Part shown: positions 42,587 through 52,182 of the stretch, in pieces
Layout of the letters: every line of letters begins with the position of its first letter
Position numbering within the stretch: the stretch's first letter is position 1
Assembly: GCA_964539785.1 (NCBI GenBank)
Contig: CAZIJQ010000009.1
Location: 1 to 57,313, forward strand
Reading direction: 5' to 3'
Length of the DNA stretch: 57,313 bases
DNA from: JABMPO01 sp964539785
GTDB taxonomy: Bacteria; Fidelibacterota; Marinisomatia; Marinisomatales; TCS56
Notes under the pieces: generated by a model
Databases searched by the model: none
Told to the model about the DNA's origin: nothing
The model's input: the letters and a program-made list of their open reading frames with translations, nothing else
Translations under genes and position numbers: made by a program

Positions 42587-43528
42587 TTATTCCTTTAGTA
42601 ATTCCTGAATATGTACATTCATACTTTCCGAAATACCCTGCAAACTATAGCCGCCTTCCAACACAGATAAAATTCGTCCACTACAACATTCGCTGCCAAT
42701 TTTGAATAATCTCTGGCTTATTTTTCGAAATCCATCGGTTGAAACAACCATTCCGCCCAGTGGATCAAGTTCATGGGCGTCGAATCCGGCCGATAATATT
42801 AACAATTCCGGCTTAAAACCAATTATTTTTTCAGCCATTGAATTATCAATAAGATCGAGATACTCCGAATTACCCCTACCCTGATCCAACGGATAATTTA
42901 CGGTTTTTCCCAAACCATCACCACGTCCGGTTTCATTTTTAGCTCCCGTACCGGGATAAAACGGATAACGATGAATGCTGGTATACAAAATATTGGGGTC
43001 AGCTTCAAAAAGATGCTGAGTGCCATTACCATGATGAACATCAAAATCTACAATCGTAATTTTCGTAATCGAATATTTCTGTTGAGCATAGCGGGCGGCA
43101 ACAGCTACATTATTAAACAGACAAAATCCCATGGCCTGACTATATTCGGCGTGATGACCTGGCGGGCGTGGTAGTACAACGGCATTGTTTTCGGGAGTTT
43201 CCATAATATGATCAACTCCTTGAGCTGCTGCATTTGCCGCCAGCAAAGCTACTTGAAAAGATTCTTCGCTGATTGCATTATCAAATGAATCGATATACTG
43301 ATCACCGCGATCACAGGAAAGAGCAATCCGTTTCAGATAGGCCGAATCGTGCACTATTTGTGGTAGTTGCGGATCCCTTATCTCTGGATTAATGACGGTC
43401 AAACGATTAATCAGATTTGTTTCCGATAAATTATCGATTATAGCTTGTATACGCTCTGGCCTTTCCGGGTGGCCCGGTCCTGTATCGTGCTCTAAGAATC
43501 GTGGTGAGTAAAGAAGACCGGTGCTCAT
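42587..43528 (-). CDS. Histone deacetylase-family (acetoin utilisation-like) amidohydrolase
   Basis: About 313 residues from the ATG at 43528; a reading further upstream lies within the ABC ATPase gene. Zinc-dependent class II HDAC-like fold: LPRPPGHHAEYSQAMGF with the tandem histidines, VDFDVHHGNGTQ with the zinc Asp/His, and LSAGFDAHELDPLGG with the last zinc Asp. All catalytic residues are present. Bacterial homologues deacetylate acetoin-utilisation proteins, polyamines or protein lysines; the substrate here cannot be told. It is 13 bp after the orphan ATPase gene. Confidence 0.9.
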   Translation of the reverse strand: MSTGLLYSPRFLEHDTGPGHPERPERIQAIIDNLSETNLINRLTVINPEIRDPQLPQIVHDSAYLKRIALSCDRGDQYIDSFDNAISEESFQVALLAANAAAQGVDHIMETPENNAVVLPRPPGHHAEYSQAMGFCLFNNVAVAARYAQQKYSITKITIVDFDVHHGNGTQHLFEADPNILYTSIHRYPFYPGTGAKNETGRGDGLGKTVNYPLDQGRGNSEYLDLIDNSMAEKIIGFKPELLILSAGFDAHELDPLGGMVVSTDGFRKISQRLFKIGSECCSGRILSVLEGGYSLQGISESMNVHIQELLKE

Positions 43529-43541
43529 CACAAATTTCCCA

Positions 43542-44246
43542 TCAATATTTACGTCTTCGTGGTTGTTGAGTACGGCTAGTGCGTCCTTTGCCCGGTCTGA
43601 TTTTGCAAATATGACCATTGTCAAGATAGATCAAAACCGAAGCAATATTCTGAATATTCTCTGCTACAACCGCCGAAAGAATAATCGTTGTGCCCAATTC
43701 ACGGCTCATTTTGATGATTTTACGGTTGAACTCCTGCTGCATAGGCGTATCAAAATGGATACCATAATCGTCAATCAACAATACTCTGGGATCTGTCTCC
43801 AGCGCCAGAATCGTATTAATCCAGGCTTTCTCCCCCGGTGATAGATTTTCAATATTTGCATTAAGCAGCAATTTGGTTTTTCCGGTGTTGAAATAATGAT
43901 TAATTATCTTATTGAAAATTTTGGGGCGTTCAGCCTTAATATAACTCAATAAGGAACCACGGCCTACATTATTCATACTCGCAAAATGAATTGAAGGTTC
44001 GGGTTTAATTTTACCTAACCAATTGGTCGAGAACTCTTCATTGTCATATTTTAAAGTTCCCGAATCCGGTTTTATTAAACCTGCCAGGGTTCGCAGTAAT
44101 ACACTTTTTCCGGATCCAATTGGTCCGATAATTCCATATACCGTTCCACGGTGTATCTGCAGATTCCCAATCTGCAATACCGACCGTTTATTATATTCTA
44201 ATTTGACACTTTTTAAATCGTATATTAAAGTTGCTTTTTGATTCAT
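43542..44246 (-). CDS. Orphan ABC ATPase with degenerate catalytic residues
   Basis: 234 residues. Walker A is normal (GPIGSGKSV near residue 38) and a signature-like LSPGE is present. Walker B reads VLLIDD, with Asp instead of the catalytic Glu. The H-loop histidine is replaced (TIILSAVVAEN), and the Q-loop (IHFASMNN) has no Gln. No permease or binding protein is adjacent. It probably binds ATP but hydrolyses it slowly or not at all. It is followed closely by the deacetylase gene. Confidence 0.8.
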   Translation of the reverse strand: MNQKATLIYDLKSVKLEYNKRSVLQIGNLQIHRGTVYGIIGPIGSGKSVLLRTLAGLIKPDSGTLKYDNEEFSTNWLGKIKPEPSIHFASMNNVGRGSLLSYIKAERPKIFNKIINHYFNTGKTKLLLNANIENLSPGEKAWINTILALETDPRVLLIDDYGIHFDTPMQQEFNRKIIKMSRELGTTIILSAVVAENIQNIASVLIYLDNGHICKIRPGKGRTSRTQQPRRRKY

Positions 44247-44311
44247 CGAACAATTCCTTTCTGTGACGTATAATCCGCCAAACGATGAATCGGTACCTTC
44301 TACCTGATTTA

Positions 44312-45232
44312 TTAATCTTCCAAATAGCGCTCCGCGTCTATTGCTGCCATACAGCCTGATCCAGCCGCAGTTATCGCTTGTCGGTAAATACTATCCTGCA
44401 CATCACCACAGGCAAATACACCGGGAACAGATGTATAAGTTGAATCCGGCTTGGTTACAATGTACCCTTTAGCATTCAATTCCAACTTATTTTTGAAAAT
44501 TTCCGTATTTGGTGTGTGACCAATGGCTAAAAATACTCCATCACAGTTATCCTGGCGAATTACCCCAGTTTTAGTATCTTTAAGTTTTACCCCAACGACA
44601 CCGGAATCGGTTGTTCCCAAAACTTCTGTAATAACCGAATTCCAATGCACATTGATCTTGGGATTATCCTTGATGCGTTGAGACATAATTTTTGAAGCGC
44701 GTAATTCATCCCGACGGTGAACAAGCCAAACTTCAGAAGCAAACTTGGTAAGAAAAATAGCCTCTTCGGCAGCGGAATCTCCCCCACCGACAACTAATAC
44801 TTTTTTATCACGGTAGAAAAAACCATCACAAGTTGCGCAGGCAGATACACCATAACCCATTAATTTCTTTTCTGATTCAAGACCTAACCACTGAGCCGAA
44901 GCTCCAGTAGAAATAATGACTGTATCGCTGGTGTATAAATTATCTCCGGACCATACTTTAAATGGTCTCTGAGAAAAATCAACCTTGGTGATTTGATTAA
45001 AAACAGTTTCAGCGCCGAACTTCTGGGCTTGTTTCCGCAGAGAATCCATTAATTCCGGTCCGGTTATCCCTTCGGGAAAACCAGGGTAATTCTCAACTTC
45101 CGACGTAATTGTTAATTGCCCGCCTGGCTGCTGACCTTCAAAAACCAACGGTTGTAAATTGGCGCGTGCGGCATATATTGCTGCCGTTAATCCGGCAGGT
45201 CCTGTTCCTATGATGATGACTTTCCGATTCAT
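44312..45232 (-). CDS. trxB: Thioredoxin reductase
   Basis: 306-residue flavoenzyme passing electrons from NADPH to thioredoxin. FAD motif GTGPAGLTAAIYAARA at the N terminus, active-site CATC near residue 135 (VSACATCDGFFYR), NADPH motif GGGDSAAEEAIFL, and the C-terminal CGDVQDSIYRQAITAAGSGCMAA segment. Length is normal. It lies 10 bp after trxA, forming a complete thioredoxin system. Confidence 0.96.
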   Translation of the reverse strand: MNRKVIIIGTGPAGLTAAIYAARANLQPLVFEGQQPGGQLTITSEVENYPGFPEGITGPELMDSLRKQAQKFGAETVFNQITKVDFSQRPFKVWSGDNLYTSDTVIISTGASAQWLGLESEKKLMGYGVSACATCDGFFYRDKKVLVVGGGDSAAEEAIFLTKFASEVWLVHRRDELRASKIMSQRIKDNPKINVHWNSVITEVLGTTDSGVVGVKLKDTKTGVIRQDNCDGVFLAIGHTPNTEIFKNKLELNAKGYIVTKPDSTYTSVPGVFACGDVQDSIYRQAITAAGSGCMAAIDAERYLED

Positions 45233-45242
45233 CTGTTTATTT

Positions 45243-45569
45243 TTAAATGACCTCGTCTAATAAAGTGGTAATGTTATTTTTAGGCACTGCGCCAACAATC
45301 TGATGAGCTACAGAGCCACTATTGAAAATAAGTAAATTAGGTATACTTCTGATTCCAAATTTCATGGCGGAATCGCGGTTATTATCCACATTAAGTTTAC
45401 CTATTTTGGCTTTACCGGCGTATTCCCCGGCAATTTCAGCAATCGTAGGAGCAATTGCTTTGCATGGACCACACCATTCGGCCCAGAAGTCAACCAACAC
45501 CGGTATTTCGGATTTCAAGACCTCATCCTCAAAGTTGGCGTCGGTTAATTCTACGATTTCTTTTGACAT
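45243..45569 (-). CDS. trxA: Thioredoxin
   Basis: 108 residues with the active-site motif WCGPCK near residue 33, DVDNNRDSAMKFGIRSIPNLLIF-like downstream segment and cis-proline (IRSIP). Start chosen at the ATG preceded by GGAGG with a 4-nt spacer; a TTG six codons earlier is less likely. It is followed by trxB. A palindrome lies about 40 bp upstream of the start (45611-45628). Confidence 0.96.
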   Translation of the reverse strand: MSKEIVELTDANFEDEVLKSEIPVLVDFWAEWCGPCKAIAPTIAEIAGEYAGKAKIGKLNVDNNRDSAMKFGIRSIPNLLIFNSGSVAHQIVGAVPKNNITTLLDEVI

Positions 45570-45610
45570 AAAACCTCCAGTAGTCAAGAGTAAAAAGGTT
45601 ATTGGTTATT

Positions 45611-45628
45611 TAATTCATCTATGAATTA
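45611..45628. promoter_or_regulatory. Perfect palindrome upstream of trxA
   Basis: TAATTCAT and ATGAATTA are perfect inverted arms around a CT centre, 42 bp before the trxA start in a 249-bp non-coding gap between trxA and tyrS. The size and symmetry suit a dimeric repressor operator, but it is AT-rich and a single copy. The rest of the gap shows only a weak hairpin at 45644-45663 and no gene. Confidence 0.3.
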
Positions 45629-45818
45629 TAAAGCGGAAATCAGAGAATATTATCTGATATTCTTGCCATAATTTCGGCTAACAAAACCAATATTGTCTAC
45701 ATCAATTTCAATGTTTTCTACATTTGGCAGCCTGGCGGCGGCCAAGTTGCTCACTTTATATTAACGGTAGAGAGATTTTGATAAATGTCACCGAAGTAGG
45801 TTACAAATTATTTTTTCA

Positions 45819-47027
45819 TTACGGTATTATTTTTAGAAAGCGTCGCTTACCTACTTTGAGCACAATTTCCAATTCCGGCGCAATATCCATAAATATATCG
45901 GAACAAGTTTGTCCATTAATTTTAACAGCTCCCTGTTTAATTAATCGCTTGGCATTCGCTTTACTATCCACCATTTGATTTTCAACCATAATGTCCACCA
46001 ATGCGGTGATCCTCGCCAGCTTGATGGATGGAATATCGTCAGGAGTACCCTTTTTAATAAATATATTGTCAAAACGCTTTTCAGCCTCAAGGGCGGCTGC
46101 TTGCGTATGATACATGCTCACGATCATTCGTGCCAATTGCCGCTTCAAATCTCTGGGGTTGACCTCATTCTGATCTAGTTGCGATTTCACCAGCTTCAGC
46201 ATACTTTCATCGGCATCGGCTGCCAGTTGATAATATTTATAAATCAATTCATCCGGTATTTTCAGGGTTCGTCCATAAATATCATCCGGGGTCGCGTACA
46301 GTCCAATGTGATTATCATAGGATTTTGACATTTTCTCGACACCATCCGTGCCCACCAGTAATGGCAAAGTGATGATTACCTGTGGTTCCTGCTCGTATTC
46401 CCGCTGCAAATCGCGTCCAACCAGCAAATTGAATTTCTGGTCGGTCCCACCCAATTCGACATCAGCACGCAATTCGACCGAATCCATTCCTTGGGCCAGT
46501 GGATACATTAACTCATGGATTGAAATTGGAATTTCTGCCTTATACCTTTTGGTAAAATCATCTCTTTCCAACATCCGGGCAACAGTATAATGACTAGCTA
46601 AACGAATCACATCAGAAAAAGACATTGACCCCAACCAATCGTAATTATACACGATCTTCAAGCTATTTATATCAAGTATTGCTTTAGCCTGTTCCACATA
46701 GCTGTCAGCATTTTTCCGGGTATCCTCAATCGTTAACTGTGGCCGGGTTTTATTCCTGCCGGAAGGATCGCCGATCATGGCCGTAAAATCACCTATTACC
46801 AATACTGCCTGGTGTCCGAGATTCTGGAAATGGCGCAATTTGCGCAACACCACCCCATGACCGATGTGCAAGTCAGGGCGACTCGGATCGCAGCCCAGTT
46901 TAACTACCAGCGGTACACCGGTCTTCAGCGATCGCTCCAGTTTTTGCTGTAATTCAGCCAACGGTAGAATTTCTTCCACACCACGACTGATAAGTTTTAA
47001 TTGTTCTTCAACTTGTAAAAATGCCAT
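45819..47027 (-). CDS. tyrS: Tyrosyl-tRNA synthetase
   Basis: 402-residue class I aminoacyl-tRNA synthetase charging tRNA-Tyr. HIGH-type motif PDLHIGHGVVL near residue 51, and KMSKS motif VEKMSKSYDN near 232. The C-terminal S4-like RNA-binding domain (about 340-402) contains KANAKRLIKQGAVKINGQ. The length and S4 domain fit TyrRS. The ATG overlaps the smpB stop by 1 nt. Confidence 0.96.
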   Translation of the reverse strand: MAFLQVEEQLKLISRGVEEILPLAELQQKLERSLKTGVPLVVKLGCDPSRPDLHIGHGVVLRKLRHFQNLGHQAVLVIGDFTAMIGDPSGRNKTRPQLTIEDTRKNADSYVEQAKAILDINSLKIVYNYDWLGSMSFSDVIRLASHYTVARMLERDDFTKRYKAEIPISIHELMYPLAQGMDSVELRADVELGGTDQKFNLLVGRDLQREYEQEPQVIITLPLLVGTDGVEKMSKSYDNHIGLYATPDDIYGRTLKIPDELIYKYYQLAADADESMLKLVKSQLDQNEVNPRDLKRQLARMIVSMYHTQAAALEAEKRFDNIFIKKGTPDDIPSIKLARITALVDIMVENQMVDSKANAKRLIKQGAVKINGQTCSDIFMDIAPELEIVLKVGKRRFLKIIP

Positions 47028-47476
47028 TAGTAATTTCTCATTTCCCGATCGGTTTGACGTTTAATATCCTTGGCTTTCAGGGATTCTTTTTTATCGTAAG
47101 AATGCTTTCCTTTTGCAAGAGCAATTTCCATTTTGGCCCAACCATTTTTGAAATACATGCGCAGTGGAACGATAGTCAAACCTTTTTGATCAACATTACG
47201 TCGCAGGCGACCAATTTCCCGGCGATTAAGCAGCAGACGTCGATCATGAACCGGTTCATGTCCAAGATAACCCGTATGCGAATAGGGACTGATATGGATA
47301 CCAATTGCCCAGGCTTCGCCGCTGCGGATTACAACATAACCTTCCTTCAGATTAGCTCTCCCTTCCCGCAGGCTTTTGACTTCGCTGCCGGTTAATTCCA
47401 TACCAGCTTCAAATTTTTCAAGAATATGATATTCATGAAAGGCTTTACGGTTGGTTGCAATCGTTTTTATTTCCAT
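47027..47476 (-). CDS. smpB: SsrA-binding protein SmpB
   Basis: Binds tmRNA and brings it to stalled ribosomes for trans-translation. The 149-residue protein has the expected length and motifs: NRKAFHEYHILEKFEAGMELTGSEVKSLR near the start, GKHSYDKKESLKAKDIKR near the C terminus. The tmRNA gene itself was not found in the window. It overlaps tyrS by 1 nt. Confidence 0.97.
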   Translation of the reverse strand: MEIKTIATNRKAFHEYHILEKFEAGMELTGSEVKSLREGRANLKEGYVVIRSGEAWAIGIHISPYSHTGYLGHEPVHDRRLLLNRREIGRLRRNVDQKGLTIVPLRMYFKNGWAKMEIALAKGKHSYDKKESLKAKDIKRQTDREMRNY

Positions 47477-47546
47477 TCCAATTCTGAAGATTTAATAATG
47501 CTGAAATTACAGATTCAAAATGTGAATTATTACCGAGAAAATCAAT

Positions 47547-48032
47547 TTATTCACGACCAAATACTCTCCGCCAGACTTCCATATCAGCCGGTTTCATTTC
47601 CGGTTTCTGCTCCTCCTGCATTACAGGATGCGAACGAAGTTTGGGGTCAAGTACCTGAGCAAATTCTTCTGATGAAATAGTTTTCATCCCAGCATGCAAT
47701 ACTTCTCGAATGATAGCTTTGTCGGAGGTTACAACCGTACATGAGCGGGGATTCCGCTCCGCCTGGGCCAGTTCAACAATGATTGTATCAGCTTTTTTGT
47801 AATGGGGTGAATATCTTACCTGGACCCATTCATTGATACCTTCTTCATCCGGAATGATTTCGTCCTCTTTGCCATCGAATACGACGACCATAAATGTTTT
47901 TCGTTTTTTGCCTACTTGAGCAATTTTGCGTAGTAAACCTTCCCGTGCCATCTCAAATTTTCGCTTCCGGAATTTCATCAGTCCGGGCATGGAATATATC
48001 AGGTTGTAGCCGTCGATAATTATTTTGCGCAT
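47547..48032 (-). CDS. NYN (YacP-like) ribonuclease domain protein
   Basis: 161 residues. The N-terminal IIIDGYNLIYSMPGLMKF is the PIN-like NYN domain opening, with the metal-binding Asp. VVFDGKEDE and KKADTIIVELAQ..PRSCTVVTSDKAI carry further acidic positions of the active site. Related YacP/Rae1 proteins cleave mRNA on ribosomes. The first ATG overlaps the stop of the upstream surface-protein gene (TAATG). Role in ribosome-linked RNA decay is inferred from the family. Confidence 0.85.
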   Translation of the reverse strand: MRKIIIDGYNLIYSMPGLMKFRKRKFEMAREGLLRKIAQVGKKRKTFMVVVFDGKEDEIIPDEEGINEWVQVRYSPHYKKADTIIVELAQAERNPRSCTVVTSDKAIIREVLHAGMKTISSEEFAQVLDPKLRSHPVMQEEQKPEMKPADMEVWRRVFGRE

Positions 48033-51000
48033 TATTTCAACAAAAGTGCTTTTTGAGTGACAATATTACCATCATGTTGAATCCGGATCAGATATACACC
48101 ACCACTCACATCAATCATATTATTGTTAGTTCCATCCCAAATGACTGATTTAATACCAGCTTGCTCATTCATAGCAACCAGCGATTTAATTCTCTGTCCG
48201 ACAATATTATAGATATTTATCGTTACGTAACCAGTAGTGGGAATTGCATACCGGATAACCGTTTTAGGATTAAACGGATTCGGATAATTGCCGTAAAGTG
48301 CCAACTTAGCAGGTAGATTTGGTGCCGAATTGTCAATAGCTAAGATCGGTCCACAACCTGCGCCATAGGCGCCAATATTTAGTTCATTTTCCCCGGTTCC
48401 AAGGCAGGGTGAATTCTCGGCCAACATAAAATTGTCATTCTCCTGACCACAGAATAAGGGATCGACAGCAATATTTCCGTTACCCCAAGTTAGAGTTCCA
48501 TCACCGACTTTATAAACCCCAGCCACACTGTCCATTATGTCGGAGTGCATAATAGTAACATTTGTTGGACCGTCCCAACCGTTCATACAAATTTGGTTTG
48601 GAGTGTTGTCCCAGAAGATGCTATTCCGTATAACAGTATTCGAATCACCATAACTATAATAGCCACCGCCATTATATGGAGAAGTATTGTTATAAAAAGT
48701 GCATTGGGCGATCAGCGCATTGGGGCTTCTCAACATAACCGCTCCTGCTAAATATTCAGCCGAATTTGCATTGAATAGTGTTTTAGAAAGTATAACATCA
48801 CTATTAGTAATATTTAGCGCTCCGCCGGTCTCATCGGCAGCATTCCTGATAAAATTGGATTCATTGATGATGCAATTACTGTCAGAACTACGAATGGCTC
48901 CACCATAAGAATCTGCATAATTATTAATAAAATCACAATTATTAATATTTAGATCAGTACCAATTGCCCATATTGCTCCACCTGCAGAAGAACTGAAATT
49001 ATCAGCTATATAACAATTATCTAATTTCAATATACCGTGAGAGAAATGAATTGCACCTTCATCTGCATTATTACTGAAATAACAATTACTAATATTAGCA
49101 TTACTCATCCAGGCTGAAATGCCCCCACCAACGTTATCTTCTTCCTGCGAAAAATTGATTCCCACAATATTGACTACAGTAGTGCAACGCTCAATTGTGA
49201 GCACTCGTCCGCTGGGGGCAGAAAGTATTGTATTAGAGATCAATGCTGTATCCGGTATATTGATATAAAATGATCCCAGGGTAATATTTTTTGCATTAAT
49301 TACAATATTTTCCTCATATTCACCGGGATAGCATAAGATAGTATCGAAATCAGCAGCCTGATTAACGGCATTCTGGATAGTCGAAAACGGTGCCGCCATG
49401 GATCCGTTACCAATATTATCATTGCCGTAATTACTGACATACCATTCCGGACCGGTATAAGGGGCCGGAGGCGCAAGACTGGCGTTAACAACAGCTACAC
49501 CATAATCTTCGGGGATTGTAACCGGTGTTTCATCTGAAATTGTATTCACACCCCATCCCAAATGCTCAACTGAAAAATAATCGATTACTCCAGGGAGACT
49601 GCGGGAACTACTCTCGCCATCATCAAAAAACAGGGTGTTGCCATCCCCGGTTATTGTAATATCATCAATTACTAGCCCAAAATAATTAATATCATCAGCG
49701 GACGACCAGGCCCCATCACTGCCAAACATTATACGGAGACCGACTGTTTGTCCGGCATAATCAGCTAAATCGAAACTGGCGTTCTGCCATTGCGGATGAT
49801 AACCGCCCCAACCAGGTAAGCTGTCGATTTCACCATTATAAGCCCAGGCCCAGCCATTTAAAAAATCGTAGGCTGGTTGGCCGGTCAAAATCTCCCAAGA
49901 AGAGAAACCATCGGTTGAAATTCGCACATTGGCACCATCCCAACCGTCATAATCACCATATTGCGCTGGATCTTCGATGGCATAGCTTAACATGAAAGAC
50001 AATACATTTCCCGAATCACCCAATGCGATCTCCGGCGTTTCATAGTACGTTAGCCAGCCATTGCCATATCCCGGAATAGATTCATCGGCACACCACCATG
50101 AATTGCCCTGATAGGCATGCTCACTGGAAGTATGCCAGTGAAAGCGACTATCTTTGCATTCAATAAAAATATTACTGGAATCATTTAGTGACAATGCCGC
50201 CGCTCCATCGGTGATATCAACAACGATATTGGTGTTGGGAAACGGTAAGGCTATATTGCTAGACAACGACCAGTCAAATAGTTTTTTTAACCAACTAGAA
50301 TTTTCATGATCGCCAATACCAAACCTGAATCCAACTTTATTCCGGATATCGTGATCAACATGAATGCGAGCCAGGACAAGGGGTTCATAATCAATTTTAT
50401 CACTGGCGTAGTAAGCAATACCTGAGCATAAACTGGAATTCTGAACTGCTTCGTACGACATATAAAAATAGCCGTTTTCTCCCCAGCCGATACCCCATGA
50501 ATTAGCGATCTTTAATGCCCCTAATCCATCTTCAGTCACCTGGTCGTCATCGAATCCGCAAATTGTAATCGCATGCCCACCAAGACGTTCACCGAACATA
50601 GTGTTCATACAGTAGGTATAATTATAACTACCAATAGTATAGAAATGATCATAAATGGAGATTGCTATTACAGCAATATTACCGTTCAACAAGTGATTCT
50701 TCAAATCCAAAAGCTGAGTGTTGAGATCCAGGCTGTAAACTTCCTCACTACGATAATTCAGTGCAGATTCGTAAGTTTCTTCTGACGGTAAATTTGTAAA
50801 CTGATATTGATTATAGGGCATTTCTGACCAGGTTGCACAGCCATTGTCAACCAACAGCTTAAATGCATCACTGGGTTGTGAACCTTCGTCCTGACCGCCA
50901 TTTATTTGATTATAAATAAAAGCCGGGCTAAACTGATGATCTTCCGAAGCGAGGTTCCAGTTATGCTCTTGCCATTCCTGGTAGGTTTTATAATAATAAC

Positions 51001-51289
51001 CCGTTGCCCAGGCTACGCAAGATCCTTGACTGCCCTGGCTACGGATTGGTGGAAAATTTGCTGATAAGTCAATTGAAGAACGATAATCCCGATCTGGGTT
51101 AATTGCAGGTGACGGAATTACCCATTCTGGCGGTGCATTTTCCCACAAGCAGCCCAGTTTAAATTCTGTCCCATCCGGCGTGATAAATTTTCCGACAGTA
51201 CGATTGATTGCATTACCATCAGTTGCCGAGGAACAAGTGGCAATTAATATTAAATGCAGCGCAAATAGTCTAATATTTCCAATTTTCAT
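48032..51289 (-). CDS. Papain-like (C1A) surface protease with beta-helix and T9SS sorting domain
   Basis: 1085 residues from the ATG at 51289; a TTG at 51325 is possible. Signal peptide about 1-22. The C1A peptidase domain (about 70-310) has oxyanion Gln and Cys91 in SQGSQGSCVAWATGYYY, His in GGHAITICGF, and Asn in IANSWGIGWGENGYF, so the triad is complete. A galactose-binding-like region follows. A right-handed parallel beta-helix (about 640-960) has short repeats such as NISNCYFSNN and LNINNCDFINN. The last ~85 residues, from YPNPFNPKTVIRYAIP, are a type A T9SS sorting domain. It should be a secreted, cell-surface protease with a carbohydrate- or matrix-binding part. Confidence 0.85.
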   Translation of the reverse strand: MKIGNIRLFALHLILIATCSSATDGNAINRTVGKFITPDGTEFKLGCLWENAPPEWVIPSPAINPDRDYRSSIDLSANFPPIRSQGSQGSCVAWATGYYYKTYQEWQEHNWNLASEDHQFSPAFIYNQINGGQDEGSQPSDAFKLLVDNGCATWSEMPYNQYQFTNLPSEETYESALNYRSEEVYSLDLNTQLLDLKNHLLNGNIAVIAISIYDHFYTIGSYNYTYCMNTMFGERLGGHAITICGFDDDQVTEDGLGALKIANSWGIGWGENGYFYMSYEAVQNSSLCSGIAYYASDKIDYEPLVLARIHVDHDIRNKVGFRFGIGDHENSSWLKKLFDWSLSSNIALPFPNTNIVVDITDGAAALSLNDSSNIFIECKDSRFHWHTSSEHAYQGNSWWCADESIPGYGNGWLTYYETPEIALGDSGNVLSFMLSYAIEDPAQYGDYDGWDGANVRISTDGFSSWEILTGQPAYDFLNGWAWAYNGEIDSLPGWGGYHPQWQNASFDLADYAGQTVGLRIMFGSDGAWSSADDINYFGLVIDDITITGDGNTLFFDDGESSSRSLPGVIDYFSVEHLGWGVNTISDETPVTIPEDYGVAVVNASLAPPAPYTGPEWYVSNYGNDNIGNGSMAAPFSTIQNAVNQAADFDTILCYPGEYEENIVINAKNITLGSFYINIPDTALISNTILSAPSGRVLTIERCTTVVNIVGINFSQEEDNVGGGISAWMSNANISNCYFSNNADEGAIHFSHGILKLDNCYIADNFSSSAGGAIWAIGTDLNINNCDFINNYADSYGGAIRSSDSNCIINESNFIRNAADETGGALNITNSDVILSKTLFNANSAEYLAGAVMLRSPNALIAQCTFYNNTSPYNGGGYYSYGDSNTVIRNSIFWDNTPNQICMNGWDGPTNVTIMHSDIMDSVAGVYKVGDGTLTWGNGNIAVDPLFCGQENDNFMLAENSPCLGTGENELNIGAYGAGCGPILAIDNSAPNLPAKLALYGNYPNPFNPKTVIRYAIPTTGYVTINIYNIVGQRIKSLVAMNEQAGIKSVIWDGTNNNMIDVSGGVYLIRIQHDGNIVTQKALLLK

Positions 51290-51410
51290 AGGTTTATCTT
51301 TCACAGGGAAGCGAATATTCTTCAAGTAAATATTACATTTCTTTAATGGGTTGTTTTACGGCACGTTTTGGTAACCTACACGGAATTCCTCATATACTCT
51401 AAAAATTATG

Positions 51411-51494
51411 TGCCCGGGACTGGACTCGAACCAGCACAGCCTTGCGACCACTAGACCCTGAACCTAGCGTGTCTACCAATTTCACCACCCGGGC
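51411..51494 (-). tRNA. tRNA-Leu(CAG)
   Basis: On the minus strand acceptor arms GCCCGGG and CCCGGGC pair with discriminator A. The anticodon loop UUCAGGG gives CAG, and the long variable arm and GGTTCGAGTCC T arm are normal. CCA is not encoded. It lies in a ~430-bp non-coding region between the papain-like gene and the divergent plus-strand genes. The rest of that region shows no other gene; it should hold their promoters. Confidence 0.96.
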
Positions 51495-51716
51495 AATTAA
51501 TTTGAAACAGCTAAAAATGCGCGGCAAATTTAACAGGATTAATCCTGATTTGGAAAAGAGTTTTTAATATTCTTCAGATAAAATTACTATTTGCATCAGA
51601 CGCAAACATTTTATCCTGATATAACCTAAATATCTATTTTCGTTTTTCAAACAGCCTTAGTTTCAGAATCTAATTTTAGTGGCTGTATCACATTTTCAAA
51701 ATTTCCGGGAGCAATT

Positions 51717-52151
51717 ATGGCATCAAAATTCGAGCAATTCTGGGATAAGAAATCATATGCCTTGATAGGGCACAACCAAAACCGCAATTTCCCAACCCTG
51801 ACATTAAAGGGTCTCCTGAATTCGGGCAAAACAGTTTATGCGGTTGATTCATCCATAACTGAAATTGAAGGAGTGAAAACCTACTCCAACTTGAACGATC
51901 TTCCACAACCGGTTGATGCCGCTATTATCGAGGTAGCCAAATCGGAAACGGCCGCTAAAGTGCAGGAAGTAATTGATGCAGGAATTAATAATCTTTGGAT
52001 ACACCTTGGAACAGATACTCCTGAAGCAATCGCCATTGCACGAAAAGCCGACATTAATCTATGCTACGGTACCTGTGCGGTCATGTACGTAAATGGTACC
52101 GGATTACACAAATTTCATGGCTGGATTAACAAATTACTTAAAAAATATTAA
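51717..52151 (+). CDS. CoA-binding domain protein (YccU-like)
   Basis: 144 residues forming a single Rossmann-like CoA_binding_2 domain: SYALIGHNQNRNFPTLTLKGLLNSGKTVYAVD at the start, cited in parts, then DAAIIEV and a C-terminal NLCYGTCAVMYV segment. Small proteins of this kind bind CoA in vitro and have no defined role. The ATG follows GGGAG by 5 nt. It is one of only two plus-strand genes, with DUF819 32 bp downstream, so the two probably form a transcript. Confidence 0.88.
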   Translation: MASKFEQFWDKKSYALIGHNQNRNFPTLTLKGLLNSGKTVYAVDSSITEIEGVKTYSNLNDLPQPVDAAIIEVAKSETAAKVQEVIDAGINNLWIHLGTDTPEAIAIARKADINLCYGTCAVMYVNGTGLHKFHGWINKLLKKY

Positions 52152-52182
52152 TTCACTACCATTCTATTAACTCGAGGCCACG

